A stretch of 64,000 bases of DNA from an uncultured Eubacterium sp. (GCA_910584595.1 CAJUBQ010000013.1:1-64000), one strand, 5' to 3'. Numbered from the stretch's first letter, positions 11,287-20,358 are shown. The notes: generated by a model from the letters alone, not told the origin. Numbers and translations are program-made.

Positions 11287-13098
11287 ATGGCTGCAAGAAA
11301 TTTTTACCCAAGGCCGCAGTTTGTCCGAGAAAATTGGCAGAATTTAAACGGTTCCTGGCAGTTTTGCTTTGACGACGATAATTGTGGCCTTACACAGCGG
11401 TGGTATCTGGATACGCACCCGTTTGACAGCCAGATTCAAGTGCCGTTTGTCTATCAGAGCAGGCTGAGCGGTATTTTTGATACTTCATGCCACGATACGG
11501 TGTGGTATAAAAGGAGATTTCAGGCGGAAAAACGAAAAGGATATCGTATGCTGCTGCATTTTGGCGCAGTGGATTATCATGCAATGGTCTTTTTGAACGG
11601 TCATTTGCTGGGTGAGCATGAAGGAGGGCATACGCCGTTTACATTTGATATTACAGATGCAATCATAGATGGAGACGAGCAGACGTTGGCAGTGCGGGTT
11701 TATGATCCGCAGTCTGACGAGATGATTCCAAGGGGAAAACAGAGCTGGGAAGAAAAACCGAAAGGGATTTGGTATACCGGTTCTACAGGCATTTGGCAGA
11801 CTGTTTGGTTAGAGTGTGTCGAGGAACGGCATTTTTCAGATATTCGTTTTACGTCTTTGTATGATGATGGGAAAGAATCTATCTGCTGTACGACGGCAGG
11901 TGACTGTACGGGGTGTCTGGTGGAATATGAGATTCGGTTTCAGGAGGATTTGGTTGGCGCCGGAACGGTTGCTTGCTGCCATCCGGTCATATCCTGGGAT
12001 GTTGATCTGATTCAGCAGCATATTTTCCGAACTAATTTTCATGACGACGGATGGTCCTGGACGCCGGAGCATCCGAATCTGTTTACGGCAGTGTTAACGC
12101 TTCGGACGGCAGAAGGACACGTGACAGACCAGGTTAGCAGTTATTTTGGATTTCGCAAAGTGCATCAGGAAAACGGCATAGTTTATTTAAATAACAAGCC
12201 GTATTATGAGCGGTTGGTGCTTGACCAGGGATATTGGCCAAACGGACTGATGTCAGCGCCGACCGATGAGGACTATAAAAAAGATATTGAACTTGCAAAA
12301 CAGATGGGATTTAATGGCTGCCGAAAACATCAAAAGATGGAGGATCCGGTATTTTTGTACTGGGCAGACCAGCTCGGATTTCTTGTATGGGGAGAATGCG
12401 CGTCTGCGCCGATGTATGGGCCGGATGCGGCCAAACGGCTGATGCAGGAGTGGTCGGAGATTTTAGAGCGGGATTACAGTCACCCATGTATTGTTGTATG
12501 GGTTCCGCTCAACGAAAGCTGGGGCATACCGAATATCCACTTTGATGCCATCCAGCAGCATTTTTCGCAGGCAATGTATCACTATCTGCATGCATTGGAT
12601 CATACAAGGCTGGTCGTGTCAAATGACGGTTGGGAAATGACAGAAACAGATATTTGTGCGATACATAATTATGCCCATGGACAGAAGGAAGAGACTGCAA
12701 AATTTGCAGCATATAAGCAAATGCTTTCTACGAGGGAAAATCTGGTCGGCCGGCCGTCTGCAGACTGGGATATTTATGCCAGAGGATTTGCATACCGGGG
12801 AGAACCGATAGTGCTGACAGAATTCGGCGGAATTGGGTTTGAATTGTGCGGAGAAGGCGCATGGGGATATACTGCGGTGGATAATGAAGAAGATTTTTTA
12901 GAGGATTACAGGAGGATTATGGAAGCGGTGTACATGTCTGAGGGGTTATGCGGCTTTTGCTATACCCAGCTGACAGATGTAGAACAGGAAATGAATGGAC
13001 TGCTGACATATGACAGAAAGCCAAAATGCAGCCTGGAAAAAATTCAGGAAATCAATCTTCAGTATCATAAAAAAATCTTGCCGCAAAAAAGTGTCTGA
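11287..13098 (+). CDS. GH2 glycoside hydrolase, intracellular
   Basis: A 603-residue enzyme without a signal peptide. It has the GH2 sugar-binding domain (HAMVFLNGHLLGEHEGGHTP), an immunoglobulin-like domain, then a TIM barrel. The acid/base is the glutamate of WVPLNESWG (E410) and the nucleophile that of VLTEFGGIG (E512). The length fits short GH2 enzymes (beta-galactosidase, beta-glucuronidase or related activities) rather than LacZ. AGGAGGAG precedes the ATG. As third partner of the ABC operon it should split the imported oligosaccharide in the cytoplasm. Substrate cannot be assigned; a galactoside or an arabinoside-linked unit is plausible given the GH43 next door. Confidence 0.87.
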   Translation: MAARNFYPRPQFVRENWQNLNGSWQFCFDDDNCGLTQRWYLDTHPFDSQIQVPFVYQSRLSGIFDTSCHDTVWYKRRFQAEKRKGYRMLLHFGAVDYHAMVFLNGHLLGEHEGGHTPFTFDITDAIIDGDEQTLAVRVYDPQSDEMIPRGKQSWEEKPKGIWYTGSTGIWQTVWLECVEERHFSDIRFTSLYDDGKESICCTTAGDCTGCLVEYEIRFQEDLVGAGTVACCHPVISWDVDLIQQHIFRTNFHDDGWSWTPEHPNLFTAVLTLRTAEGHVTDQVSSYFGFRKVHQENGIVYLNNKPYYERLVLDQGYWPNGLMSAPTDEDYKKDIELAKQMGFNGCRKHQKMEDPVFLYWADQLGFLVWGECASAPMYGPDAAKRLMQEWSEILERDYSHPCIVVWVPLNESWGIPNIHFDAIQQHFSQAMYHYLHALDHTRLVVSNDGWEMTETDICAIHNYAHGQKEETAKFAAYKQMLSTRENLVGRPSADWDIYARGFAYRGEPIVLTEFGGIGFELCGEGAWGYTAVDNEEDFLEDYRRIMEAVYMSEGLCGFCYTQLTDVEQEMNGLLTYDRKPKCSLEKIQEINLQYHKKILPQKSV

Positions 13099-13151
13099 AC
13101 GGTGATAAAACAGATAGGTTATCGGAACTGTTATGGAGCAAGGAGGACGGT

Positions 13152-14552
13152 ATGGGAAAGGCGTTTCAAACAATTTGTCTGCTCAGCCTGATTTTGACGC
13201 TGGCGGCTGTTTTTACGGGGTGTGCGAAGATGGAAAACCAAACGATGGCAGAAGGAATTTCACCGGTGATCGATCAGGAAGGTGCAGATCCATATGTGCT
13301 GAAACAGGGAAAATGGTATTATTATACAAAAACAGCAGGAGACCGTGTGATTTTGTATCGATCGGAAAAACTAACGAATATTGCTGCAGGGGAAAGCTGT
13401 GTTTTATACGCACCGGTATCCGAACTGGACAGTCTTTGGGCGCCGGAATTGTTTTATCTGGATGATGTATGGTATGTGTATTTTGCGGCAAAAACGCCGG
13501 GAGAACCGATGCATCATATGTATGTATTGTCTAACGGTCATGAAGATCCATTCGCCGGCAGCTGGGAGTGTGCTCCGGTTGCCGGGATGGATGATAAATT
13601 TGCGATAGACGGAACAGTGCTTGAGCTTGCATCCGGCAGATATTTTATCTGGTCGGGCTGGGAAGGATATGAGAATGTCCGTCAGGATCTTTATCTGGCG
13701 CAGATGGCGTCTCCGACAGAAGTGATGCAGGAAAAAATACTTTTGTCTGTCCCGGAATACGAATGGGAGAAGCAGGGGGAACCGCTTGTAAATGAGGGGC
13801 CGGAAATTATCATCAAAGATCAGACAATTAATCTGGTCTATTCTGCAAGCGGAAGCTGGACGGATGATTACTGTCTGGGACTTTTAACGGCAGATTTACA
13901 CGCAGATGTAAAGCTTGCCAAATCATGGAAAAAACAGGATACGCCAATTCTTCGTTCCGGCAACGGGGTTTTTGGCCCCGGACATAACAGCTTTACGGTG
14001 TCGCCGGATGGCTCGCAGACAGTTATCGTTTATCATGCAGCAAGATGGCAGGGAGCCGGATGGAGCCGATCCGTCAGGTTTGGATATGCTGACTTTGATG
14101 AGACCGGCAAACTGACAAGCATCGAGCCGGATGCATCGGAAAAGCTGCTTATGCCTCCTTCGGGAGAGGCTGTGCGCGAAGTATGTCTGGCAGATGCATT
14201 TGAACGGAGCGAAGGCGTGGAGTTGCAGGAAGAGCCGGGAACCGTATCCAAACAGGCGGCAGTCGGATTTGCAGATACGCAGGAATCTGTTTCTGTGCAG
14301 ATAAACAGCAAGCAGCAAAGACATGCTGTGCTGCACATATACATCAAGCTGATGGAATTTACAGATGATAATGATCTGACGGGGATTCAGGTAGAAGTAA
14401 ATGATGCAGCGCTGACGGCGCCGGTCTATCCGGCAGACTGTTTTCAGCCGGTATCTGTTCCGGTAGAACTGAAAAAGGGAAAAAATAATATAACAATACG
14501 TTCGCAGGCAGGCGGCACGATGCTTGCTGTGGATCGGATTGAAATCGGATAA
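13152..14552 (+). CDS. GH43-type glycosidase lipoprotein
   Basis: A 466-residue surface lipoprotein (signal peptide, lipobox VFTGC, Cys24). The five-bladed propeller of family 43 shows the expected acidic residues: GADPYVL (general base, about D46), FAIDGTV (pKa-modulating, about D153) and NEGPEII (general acid, about E215). Residues from about 335 form a carbohydrate-binding-like beta domain ending in AVDRIEIG. GH43 members release arabinose, xylose or galactose units. Being outside the cell, it would trim the glycan before uptake by the ABC system encoded upstream. AAGGAGG precedes the ATG, and a terminator directly follows the stop. Confidence 0.82.
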   Translation: MGKAFQTICLLSLILTLAAVFTGCAKMENQTMAEGISPVIDQEGADPYVLKQGKWYYYTKTAGDRVILYRSEKLTNIAAGESCVLYAPVSELDSLWAPELFYLDDVWYVYFAAKTPGEPMHHMYVLSNGHEDPFAGSWECAPVAGMDDKFAIDGTVLELASGRYFIWSGWEGYENVRQDLYLAQMASPTEVMQEKILLSVPEYEWEKQGEPLVNEGPEIIIKDQTINLVYSASGSWTDDYCLGLLTADLHADVKLAKSWKKQDTPILRSGNGVFGPGHNSFTVSPDGSQTVIVYHAARWQGAGWSRSVRFGYADFDETGKLTSIEPDASEKLLMPPSGEAVREVCLADAFERSEGVELQEEPGTVSKQAAVGFADTQESVSVQINSKQQRHAVLHIYIKLMEFTDDNDLTGIQVEVNDAALTAPVYPADCFQPVSVPVELKKGKNNITIRSQAGGTMLAVDRIEIG

Positions 14553-14553
14553 A

Positions 14554-14580
14554 AAAAGGGGCTGTGTGACAGCCCCTTTT
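14554..14580. terminator. Bidirectional terminator
   Basis: Stem AAAAGGGGCTG/CAGCCCCTTTT with TGTGA loop and a U-run on both strands, between the GH43 gene and the convergent LacI gene. Confidence 0.92.
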
Positions 14581-14598
14581 TTATTCTTTGTATATTTT

Positions 14599-15618
14599 TT
14601 AGAAAATAATTGTCGGACGTATAAACGTCAGCTCATAAGGCGCATCCGGATGCTGCGAGCGAAATAACAGCTGCAGAGCCAGACGCTTGCCAAGCAGGCT
14701 GGTAGGCACATTTGCCGTAATAATATGACCTGCGACATTTGTATATTCCTCAGAATTATCAAATCCGGTTAATACTACAGGATGCGGTACGTGATCCGGA
14801 TGTTCGTCCATATATTGTTTGACAAAATGTGCCACAAAGTCGCTGACACATATAAAAGCAGAAGGCCAGTCTGTAAGCTCATTCAAAAAATCATATAGTT
14901 CTTTTCCATACGAAAAAATGCCGATGCTTCCGGTCAGACAGCATTTTGAATGAATATCCAGCCGATGTGCCTGCATACAGGCGCAGTAACCCCGGTAACG
15001 TTCTAAATTTGTCTGTGCATAATAAATATCTCCAAGAAAACCGATATTCGTATGTCCTTTTTGAATCAGAGATTCCGTAATATCATATTCTGTCCGGTAG
15101 CCTTCGATCAGAATCAGATCTCCATTTAACTGAAGGCGGTACAAAGCAGGCACCGTATCCAGAAAAACTTTTGGAACAGAAAGCTCATTTACCATACCAA
15201 GAATCGTCGGATCATAAACATTTAAAATAATACATCCATCGATGTTGTTCGTATTTTTTAGTATCTGTGGAAGATTAAATGTCTTTGTATATACAGATGG
15301 CACATAAGTATACAAAAGATTAATGTTGTAACTGGAAAGCTCTTGTGCCATACGGTGTATGATACTTGTCCAAAATACAGCAGAATCCGGTCGTGAAACA
15401 ACAAGGGAAACAGTCCGTGAGGGATGTTCCTGCTGCTGCATCTGCATTTGTTCAATAGCCAGATATGGGACTTTGGCATAGCCAAGTTCACGTGCTTTTT
15501 CAAAGATAAGTTCCCGGAGAGAATCGGACACGCCGGATTGATTGTTAAAGGCTTTGCTTACAGTAACTCTTGAAATATTAAGAGCGTCTGCGATGTCTTG
15601 CATTGTGATTTTTTCCAT
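14599..15618 (-). CDS. LacI family transcriptional regulator
   Basis: A 339-residue repressor. Residues 1-55 are the LacI helix-turn-helix and hinge helix (MQDIADALNISRVTVSKAFN), and residues 60-339 are a periplasmic-binding-protein-like sensor domain (GFLGDIYYAQTNLERYRGY; VVLTGFDNSEEYTNVAGHII). The ATG follows AGGAGCC. It converges on the sugar operon rather than diverging from it, so its target may be that operon or another; its promoter faces the repeat-filled desert. Confidence 0.9.
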   Translation of the reverse strand: MEKITMQDIADALNISRVTVSKAFNNQSGVSDSLRELIFEKARELGYAKVPYLAIEQMQMQQQEHPSRTVSLVVSRPDSAVFWTSIIHRMAQELSSYNINLLYTYVPSVYTKTFNLPQILKNTNNIDGCIILNVYDPTILGMVNELSVPKVFLDTVPALYRLQLNGDLILIEGYRTEYDITESLIQKGHTNIGFLGDIYYAQTNLERYRGYCACMQAHRLDIHSKCCLTGSIGIFSYGKELYDFLNELTDWPSAFICVSDFVAHFVKQYMDEHPDHVPHPVVLTGFDNSEEYTNVAGHIITANVPTSLLGKRLALQLLFRSQHPDAPYELTFIRPTIIF

Positions 15619-15767
15619 GTGGGGGCTCCTATATAACTGTTCGATGGTATATTCTGTAAACTAGTATAGCATAAACGGAAAAAAAATACAACAATTTACT
15701 TTACAAATGTTAAATTTCGAATCTTATACATTATATATTATATATTATATGTTGGGGATACCCGGAC

Positions 15768-16001
15768 GCTGGGAGAGGGAATTTGCCCGGTCTGCCTGTG
15801 TCCGTTCCAGAATGTAAGAAGCCCTAAGCATTCTGCATTAACATTATGGAGCCGTACGGTCGCAGCACCTGGTTCGCCCTGGCTAAATGCCAGCAGCTAA
15901 AGGTGCTGCTTGGCTTCGCCCCTGGTTTTTAAGCAGAATACTAAGGGCTTCTAACATTCTTCCAAAGCCACAGGCAGACCGGGCAAATTCCCTCTCCCAG
16001 C
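15768..16001 (+). repeat. Palindromic element copy A
   Basis: Outer arms 15768-15800 and 15969-16001 are perfect 33-nt reverse complements. Inside are a second arm pair (AAGCCCTAAGCATTCTGC and its partner near 15933-15960), a core stem GCAGCACC/GGTGCTGC and a small hairpin CTGGC-TAAAT-GCCAG. The conserved word GACGGTCGC is present in altered form (TACGGTCGC). Confidence 0.9.
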
Positions 16002-16071
16002 TGTTTTTTGGGAAAATTCATGTTACATTAATTATATTATACGTAATTTTTTTAACGTTTGTATTAGAGCG

Positions 16072-16273
16072 TGTTTGAAAAATCATTCCCGCATTCTGCA
16101 TCCAGGCTATGGTATCGGACGGTCGCGCCGCCTAATTCGCTTCTGGCGTTCTGCCAGCAGCTAAAGGCGCCGCTTTGGCTTCGCCGCCTGTGTATCGGGC
16201 AGAATACCAAGAGCTTCTAAACATTCTTCCAACGTCACAAACAGACAGGCCAACGCCTCCCATCCGGCTGGCC
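16072..16273 (+). repeat. Palindromic element copy B, left side replaced
   Basis: Carries the element's core (GACGGTCGCGCCGCC, CTGGC-GTTCT-GCCAG, AAAGGCGCCGC) and right half, but the left outer arm is missing. In its place it begins with GAGCGTGTTTGAAAAATCAT, a word also found at 20349 and, reversed, near 36050-36066. Confidence 0.85.
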
Positions 16274-16364
16274 TTCAAAAACTTTACACACATGATAGTG
16301 AAACGATTATGTAAAAATTAATACATAATCGTTTCGGTAATCTGATGCAGAGCCTGTGAAAACC

Positions 16365-16618
16365 AGCAGGGAGAGGAAATCTGCCCCGTCTGCTGTGGCT
16401 TTGGAAGAATGTTAGAGGCCCTTGGTATTCTGCCCGATACACAGGCGGCGAGGCCGAAGCGGCGCCTTTAGCTGCTGGCGGCAGCCAGGGCGAATAGCAT
16501 GCCCCTTGGGTACTGGGCGGCGCGACCGTCCGGTTCCACAGCCTGGATGCAGAATGCTTAGGGCTTCTTGCATTCTGGAGCGGACACAGCAGACGGGGCA
16601 GATTTTCTCTCACAGCGT
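16365..16618 (-). repeat. Palindromic element copy C, reversed
   Basis: Inverted relative to copy A. Outer arms near 16370-16396 and 16585-16612 pair almost perfectly (AAATCTGCCCCGTCTGCTGTG is written here only in part: GCCCCGTCTGCTGTG) but differ from the arms of A. It includes an extra segment, ACCCAAGGGGCATGCTATTC on the minus strand, absent from A and E. Confidence 0.88.
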
Positions 16619-16679
16619 CCGAGTAGCCAGAATGTAACACTTTTTGTAAATTGTTGCATTTCCGCTTAAGTTCGCGCCT

Positions 16680-16944
16680 ATGGGGATTTGCCCGATCTTC
16701 CTGTGTCCGTACCCGATAAAACGGGGCATGCTATTCCAGAATGTAAGAATCTCTAAGCATTCTGCATTTACTATCCGACAACCGGACGGTCGCGTCACCT
16801 AGTACCCAAGGGGCATACTATTCGCCCTGGCTAAACACCAGCAGCTTAAGGCTTCGCCCCTGGTTATGTAGCAGAATACCAAGAGCTTCTAACATTCTTC
16901 CAAAGCCACAGGAGAAGATCGGACAAATCCCCTCTCCCGGCTGG
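16680..16944 (+). repeat. Palindromic element copy D
   Basis: Outer arms (GGGGATTTGCCCGATCTTCC at the left, its near-complement at about 16910-16935) again match each other rather than the arms of other copies. Holds the ACCCAAGGGGCAT insert in its core and a small second piece of it near 16710-16738. The GGTGACGC half of the core stem is deleted. Confidence 0.85.
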
Positions 16945-17205
16945 TTTTGAAAAGCCTTACATCAATATCTTATACCCACTGCTTTTTAATAGAATAATAT
17001 TCTATTCATTGTTATTGATTAGGAATTACCGTAAATAATTTGTATTATATTTTGGGACAGTGATTTCACCCGCGTTTTTTATGTATATTAAAAACCAAAT
17101 ATAAGCAGGAATATAAAATTAAGAAAAGTTTGAAATCATATGATAATTGTTTTGTTTTATAAATCATTGCATCGTATGCTGTATTAGCGTAAAGCAAGTG
17201 AAAAA

Positions 17206-17443
17206 CAGCCGGGAGAGGGGAGCTGTCTGATCTGCTTGTGACGTTGGAAGGATGTTAGAATCTCTTAGCGTTCTGCTCCATCACCAGGGGCGAAGCCAAG
17301 CGTCACCTTTAGCTGCTGGCGTTTAGCCAGGGCGAACTAGGTGACGCGACCGTCCGGTTACCGTATAGTAAATGCAGAATGCTTAGAGATTCTTACATTC
17401 TGGAACAGGAACAAGCAGATCAGACAGCTCCCCTCTTCCGGCG
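17206..17443 (-). repeat. Palindromic element copy E, reversed
   Basis: Inverted relative to A. Outer arms (GAGGGGAGCTGTCTGATCTG near 17214 and its complement near 17410-17436) pair nearly perfectly. The core stem is GCGTCACC/GGTGACGC, a compensated version of A's GCAGCACC/GGTGCTGC. Confidence 0.88.
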
Positions 17444-17501
17444 TCCGGGCATCCAAAACACAACACTTTTATTTAAAATATAGCATAATGATTTATAAAT
17501 C

Positions 17502-17529
17502 AGAAAAGCCGCCCTAAGGCAGCTTTTCT
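17502..17529 (+). terminator. Free-standing terminator-like hairpin
   Basis: AGAAAAGCCGCC-CTAA-GGCAGCTTTTCT: stem with one internal mismatch and a pyrimidine-rich tail. No gene precedes it on the plus strand for about 1.9 kb, so it would terminate readthrough from the repeat cluster or an unrecognised small RNA. Confidence 0.55.
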
Positions 17530-17727
17530 ATTGGGGGAGGATAAAGTATTTATTGTATCTTTTGCATGCAATCCGAAGACTTTTTTGGGGGTAATTCATC
17601 TTCGGATTAATTATAGTATAGACGCTTTGTTCAAAAGTATTCATAACAATTGTATTTTTATTTCTATTTTTTCACTTTTATTCTTTTTATGGCTGCTGAA
17701 ATTATTCCTGCTTGCTCACATCCTCTA

Positions 17728-17756
17728 TTGACTTCATTTCGCTGAACTGCTATTAT
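17728..17756 (+). promoter_or_regulatory. Promoter of the amino-acid ABC operon
   Basis: TTGACT (17728-17733), 17-bp spacer, TATTAT (17751-17756). The leader of roughly 90 nt contains a hairpin CCTGCA...TGCAGG (about 17764-17806). Confidence 0.6.
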
Positions 17757-17854
17757 AATGAAGTGCCTGCAGATGGAAACTCTAAATGATCTTTTCTGCA
17801 TGCAGGAAAATCTTATTTACATACTTATAATAAGGAAAAAAGGAGACTTACACT

Positions 17855-18763
17855 ATGAAAAAATTAATCGCTCTGTCACTTACTATGATGTTATCTGTTT
17901 CACTGGCAGCTTGCGGAAGCGCTGATAATTCTGACAAACAGGCAGATAGTCCGTCAAGTGGCGCCACAGATGACAATACCGCTAACACTGCGTCTGACGA
18001 TGCCTCGGATAATAGTACATCTACATCTGACGCGGATGATTCTTCCTCTGCTGCTGACAGTGATATGGCCTATGTAAAAGACAAAGGCTCCCTTGTTGTT
18101 GGCATTACCAATTTTGAGCCAATGGACTATCAGGATGCTGATGGCAATTGGATCGGTTTTGACGCGGATATGGCCAAAGCGTTTGCAGAAAGTCTTGGGG
18201 TTACCGCAGATTTTGTCGAAATTGACTGGGATAATAAAGTATTTGAATTAGAAGGAAAAACAATCGACTGCGTATGGAATGGCATGACACTTACTGATGA
18301 AGTGACCAGCGCGATGGAATGCTCCAAAGCATACTGCAATAATGCACAGGTTGTGATTGTCTCAGCAGATCAGGCTGACTTATATCAGGATGTAGAAAGC
18401 TTAAAAGAACTGAACTTTGCAGTCGAAGCCGGAAGCGCAGGTGAAGCGCAGGCAAAAGCCAATAATTTCAGCTATACTCCGGTACAGCAGCAGTCTGCTG
18501 CCCTGATGGAAGTGGCTGCCGGTACCGCAGATGCAGCCATTATCGATTCTCTGATGGCAGCTGCCATGGTAGGCGATGGTACCGGTTATGCAGACCTTAC
18601 TTATACGGTTGGCTTAAATAATGAAGAATATGGCGTAGGGTTCCGTAAAGGTTCTGACCTTGCTGCTGCTTTAAATGACTTTTTTGCTGCATCCTATGCA
18701 GACGGCAGTATGACACAATGTGCAGAAACTTATGGTGTACAGGCAGCTGTAGTAGAACAGTAG
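17855..18763 (+). CDS. Amino-acid ABC transporter binding lipoprotein
   Basis: A 302-residue solute-binding protein family 3 member. The signal peptide ends in lipobox SLAAC (Cys20). A 50-residue linker of Asp, Ser, Thr and Ala follows, then the binding fold starting at SLVVGITNFEPMDYQDADGN with the typical IGFDADMAKAFAESLG segment. It binds a polar amino acid or small related compound outside the membrane. AAGGAG precedes the ATG. It is separated from the permease gene by a strong hairpin that should reduce downstream expression. Confidence 0.92.
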   Translation: MKKLIALSLTMMLSVSLAACGSADNSDKQADSPSSGATDDNTANTASDDASDNSTSTSDADDSSSAADSDMAYVKDKGSLVVGITNFEPMDYQDADGNWIGFDADMAKAFAESLGVTADFVEIDWDNKVFELEGKTIDCVWNGMTLTDEVTSAMECSKAYCNNAQVVIVSADQADLYQDVESLKELNFAVEAGSAGEAQAKANNFSYTPVQQQSAALMEVAAGTADAAIIDSLMAAAMVGDGTGYADLTYTVGLNNEEYGVGFRKGSDLAAALNDFFAASYADGSMTQCAETYGVQAAVVEQ

Positions 18764-18773
18764 TCTTTGTCTT

Positions 18774-18809
18774 AACCGTTCATTCTGCTTTAGAGCAGAA
18801 TGAGCGGTT
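18774..18809 (+). terminator. Intercistronic hairpin/attenuator
   Basis: A 16-bp stem (arms 18774-18789 and 18794-18809, one G-U pair, TTAG loop) followed by CCCATTTTT. It sits between the binding-protein and permease genes of one operon, so partial termination giving excess binding protein is expected. Confidence 0.75.
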
Positions 18810-18838
18810 CCCATTTTTAGAGAAAGCAGGATACGTAA

Positions 18839-19525
18839 ATGGAACTTTTTCTGGAACAATTTCCAATTGTTGTCAAAGCACTAAACATTGGATTTTTACA
18901 GACATTAAAACTCTTTTTTGTAACATTGATAGGTGCATTTCCGCTCGGACTTATCATTGCTTTTGGTTCGATGAGCCGTTTTGCGCCGCTTCGTTATATT
19001 ACAAGATTATTTGTCTGGATAATGCGCGGCACTCCGCTTATGATTCAGCTTTTGATCGTTTTTTATTTTCCAAGTCTTGCATTAGATATACATATATGGG
19101 GCGGAAGCCAGTCCGGACGCTTTTTTGCAGCTTCCGTGTCATTTGTATTAAATTACGCCTGTTACTTTTCCGAAATATACCGTGGCGGTATCCAGGGAAT
19201 TCCCGTAGGGCAGACAGAAGCCGGACTTGTGCTTGGCATGACAAGAAGCCAGATTTTCTTTAAGGTGACTTTGCTCCAAATGATTAAGCGGATTGTTCCT
19301 CCGATGTCAAACGAAATTATTACGCTCGTAAAAGATACTTCATTGTCTCAAATTATTGCGTTACAAGAACTGATTTGGGCAGGAGAAGCTTTTATGAAGG
19401 GGTCTCACGGTATTTCCGGCGCAATCTGGCCGCTGTTTTTTACCGCAGTATATTACCTTATTTTTAATGGTATCCTTACGTTAGCGCTTGGCAAACTGGA
19501 AAAGAAATTAGACTATTTCCGCTAA
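18839..19525 (+). CDS. Amino-acid ABC transporter permease
   Basis: A 228-residue permease of the HisM/GlnP type with about five helices. The N-terminal GFLQTLKLFFVTL and the motif RGTPLMIQLLIVFY are characteristic, as is the ATPase-docking loop (VGQTEAGLVLGMTRSQIFFK). It probably works as a homodimer since only one permease gene is present. The ribosome site (AAGCAGGA) is weak, in keeping with lower expression than the binding protein. Confidence 0.92.
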   Translation: MELFLEQFPIVVKALNIGFLQTLKLFFVTLIGAFPLGLIIAFGSMSRFAPLRYITRLFVWIMRGTPLMIQLLIVFYFPSLALDIHIWGGSQSGRFFAASVSFVLNYACYFSEIYRGGIQGIPVGQTEAGLVLGMTRSQIFFKVTLLQMIKRIVPPMSNEIITLVKDTSLSQIIALQELIWAGEAFMKGSHGISGAIWPLFFTAVYYLIFNGILTLALGKLEKKLDYFR

Positions 19526-19566
19526 AAAATGTAGAAATATCACTTTTATCATTAGGAGGAACTCTC

Positions 19567-20358
19567 ATGCCAATATTAGAAGTAGAACATATCCGCAAAA
19601 CTTTTGAACATACACAAGTGCTTAAGGATATCAGTTTTTCTCTGGAACAGGGACAAGTCGTTTCGATCATCGGCTCTTCCGGCAGCGGCAAGACAACTTT
19701 GCTGCGCTGTCTGAACTTTCTGGAACGGCCAGATGGAGGAATTATCCGTGTCAATGGGGAAACTTTATTTGATGCAGATCATATATCTGCGCATAGCGAA
19801 CAGGAAATTCGCAGAAAACGCCTGCATTTTGGCCTTGTTTTTCAATCGTTTCATCTGTTTCCGCAATATACCGCACTGCAGAATGTCATGCTTGCAAAAG
19901 AGCTGCTTGCAAAAGACGAACCGGATTATAAAGCAAGAAAAAAAGAAATTCAGAAGGAAATCGAATTACAGGCGCAATCGCTGCTGCAGCAGATGGGACT
20001 TCGTGACCGGATGCACAACTACCCACATCAACTATCTGGAGGACAATGCCAAAGAGTCGCTATCGCACGTGCTCTGGCGCTGACGCCGGATATTCTCTGC
20101 TTTGATGAACCAACTTCCGCCCTGGACCCTGAATTGACCGGAGAAGTGTTAAAAGTTATCCGGGAACTGGCAGATCAGCAAACCACGATGATTATTGTTA
20201 CGCACGAAATGGCATTTGCGCGGGACGTTGCAAATCATGTCATATTTATGGACGACGGATGTATTTTGGAGCAAGGCGACCCTTACGAAGTTATGGAACA
20301 TCCGCGTGAAGAACGTACGAAACAGTTTTTATCCCGTTTTACGCTGGAGCGTGTTTGA
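19567..20358 (+). CDS. Amino-acid ABC transporter ATPase
   Basis: A 263-residue ATPase of the polar amino-acid uptake family (GlnQ/HisP). It shows Walker A (GSSGSGKTT, about residues 37-45), Q-loop (VFQSFHLFPQYTALQN), signature LSGGQCQR, Walker B (ILCFDEPTSALDPE) and the switch histidine (IIVTHEMAFA). AGGAGG precedes the ATG. The last three codons and stop (GAGCGTGTTTGA) belong to a word that recurs at 16072 and, reversed, near 36066, so a repeat may have supplied the C-terminus. Confidence 0.94.
   Translation: MPILEVEHIRKTFEHTQVLKDISFSLEQGQVVSIIGSSGSGKTTLLRCLNFLERPDGGIIRVNGETLFDADHISAHSEQEIRRKRLHFGLVFQSFHLFPQYTALQNVMLAKELLAKDEPDYKARKKEIQKEIELQAQSLLQQMGLRDRMHNYPHQLSGGQCQRVAIARALALTPDILCFDEPTSALDPELTGEVLKVIRELADQQTTMIIVTHEMAFARDVANHVIFMDDGCILEQGDPYEVMEHPREERTKQFLSRFTLERV

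Larger units (their letters stand above)
15619..17854. other. 2.2-kb gene desert with five palindromic elements
   Basis: No protein gene is supported in this stretch. The short frames inside it are translations of the repeats. It contains five related elements (listed separately as copies A-E) in orientations +, +, -, +, -, separated by AT-rich DNA, then a free-standing terminator-like hairpin (17502-17529), a second inverted repeat (AATCCGAAGA/TCTTCGGATT, about 17570-17609) and the promoter of the amino-acid transporter. Confidence 0.85.

Noticed and set aside
15887..16078. Short plus-strand frame in repeat copies A and B
   Set aside because: It is a translation of palindromic repeat DNA and ends in the dispersed GAGCGTGTTTGA word; no ribosome site.
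17531..17731. Possible 66-residue protein before the amino-acid transporter
   Set aside because: It overlaps an inverted repeat and the promoter region, and its composition is not protein-like.
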